From assembly GCA_002869305.1 (NCBI GenBank), contig PKTC01000511.1, forward strand, positions 1-6,053: a stretch of 6,053 bases of DNA, in the 5' to 3' direction. Shown piece after piece: positions 5,611 through 6,053 of the stretch (position 1 is its first letter; every line of letters begins with the position of its first letter). A model generated the notes under the pieces. It did not search any database, had not been told where the DNA came from, and saw nothing but the letters and a program-made list of their open reading frames with translations. Made by a program: the position numbers and the translations under genes. This DNA is from Marinilabiliales bacterium. Lineage in GTDB: Bacteria; Bacteroidota; Bacteroidia; Bacteroidales; UBA12077.

Positions 5611-6053
5611 ATGGAAAAAAAAGACCGAGATTATAGTAATGATGAAATAACCGTTCATTGGCGCCCCGATAAATGTGTCCATGCAACTATTTGCTATGCT
5701 AAACTGCGATCGGTTTTTGATCCCGGAAGAAGACCCTGGATTAGATTAGATAAAGGAACTACTGAAGAAATTATAGATATTGTTAACCAGTGCCCAACTG
5801 ATGCGCTCACCTATACCAGATTAAAAGAACCACAAAAAGAGGAAGAGAAAAAGAATGAGGAACCTAAAAAAGAACTCGAAAATAACGAGGTAAAAGAGCC
5901 TGCTACCAAAATTCAGATCATGAAAGATGGACCTGCCCTAATATCTGGAGATTTTGTTCTTAAAGATATTCATGGTTTAAAGATAAGCACTGCCAATAAT
6001 ATTGCATTGTGCCGATGTGGCAAATCATCTACACAATGCAATATTATTGGCAG
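5611..6053 (+). CDS. Iron-sulfur protein: divergent 4Fe-4S domain plus CDGSH domain, 3' end missing or corrupted
   Basis: The frame is open from the ATG at 5611 to the window edge (147 codons). Residues 13-70 match the divergent 4Fe-4S mono-cluster domain (Fer4_19, YjdI-like): ITVHWRPDKCVHATIC, VFDPGRRPWI and CPTDAL, with Cys22, Cys28 and Cys61. Residues 72-100 are a charged Glu/Lys linker. From about 105 a CDGSH iron-sulfur domain begins: DGPALISGDFVL, then IALCRCGKSS with Cys134 and Cys136, the first two cluster ligands. The family should continue with roughly NKPFCDGSH, giving the third Cys and the His ligand, but the window reads TQCNIIG. That stretch is encoded by a perfect reverse copy of upstream sequence (6032-6053), so it is probably not genuine. 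Fer4_19-CDGSH proteins are small and probably act in redox or cluster transfer; the exact role is unknown. An AGG-like sequence sits very close to the start codon. The gene follows the kinase by 68 bases. Confidence 0.85.
   Translation, partial: MEKKDRDYSNDEITVHWRPDKCVHATICYAKLRSVFDPGRRPWIRLDKGTTEEIIDIVNQCPTDALTYTRLKEPQKEEEKKNEEPKKELENNEVKEPATKIQIMKDGPALISGDFVLKDIHGLKISTANNIALCRCGKSSTQCNIIG
5990..6053. repeat. Perfect 22-base inverted repeat ending at the window edge (probable fold-back artefact)
   Basis: Positions 5990-6011 (CTGCCAATAATA to GCATTGTG) and 6032-6053 (CACAATGC to TTGGCAG) are exact reverse complements, 22 of 22, separated by 20 bases (6012-6031). The right arm runs to the last base of the window, so the repeat may be longer. 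The left arm encodes the expected strand leading into the CDGSH cysteines, whereas the right arm replaces the conserved end of that motif. There is no T-run, and the hairpin is inside a reading frame, so it does not look like a terminator. Confidence 0.9.

Noticed and set aside
6010..6053. A novel CDGSH variant with a CxC-x6-C pattern (TQCNIIG in place of the usual ending)
   Set aside because: The altered residues come entirely from a reverse copy of 5990-6011, so an assembly or amplification artefact is the simpler explanation.

Overview
The window looks like ordinary chromosome from a low-GC member of the Bacteroidota. The evidence is AT-rich DNA (about one third G+C by eye), starts without clear Shine-Dalgarno sequences, several sites resembling the Bacteroidota promoter (TTG near -33, TAnnTTTG near -7), a DUF4294 protein (a family known essentially from this phylum) and a soluble GAF-PAS hybrid histidine kinase of a type common there. 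It may be a whole small contig, because both ends cut through genes.

Layout from left to right. (1) 1-1002, + strand: the C-terminal part of a polyprenyl-phosphate sugar-1-phosphate transferase, which starts exopolysaccharide or O-antigen assembly. (2) 999-1556, - strand: thpR, a 2H-type RNA 2',3'-cyclic phosphodiesterase whose stop codon overlaps that of the transferase. (3) 1650-2294, + strand: elbB, a DJ-1/PfpI-superfamily glyoxalase, followed by a clear intrinsic terminator. (4) 2337-2975, - strand: an exported DUF4294 protein. (5) 3149-5542, + strand: a 797-residue cytosolic hybrid histidine kinase with GAF, coiled coil, PAS, coiled coil, HisKA, HATPase and receiver domains. (6) From 5611 to the right edge, + strand: the start of an iron-sulfur protein joining a divergent 4Fe-4S domain to a CDGSH domain.

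The first five genes alternate in strand, so they cannot form operons with one another. Only the kinase and the iron-sulfur gene share a direction, and the latter has a candidate promoter of its own. The genes look like independent housekeeping and envelope functions. I see no mobile element, CRISPR array, RNA gene, toxin-antitoxin pair or defence cassette, and no convincing new system.

The most notable signal is technical. The last 22 bases (6032-6053) are the exact reverse complement of 5990-6011, and the switch falls inside the conserved CDGSH motif and destroys it. This is best read as a fold-back (inverted chimera) artefact at a contig end, so the sequence after about 6031 should not be trusted.
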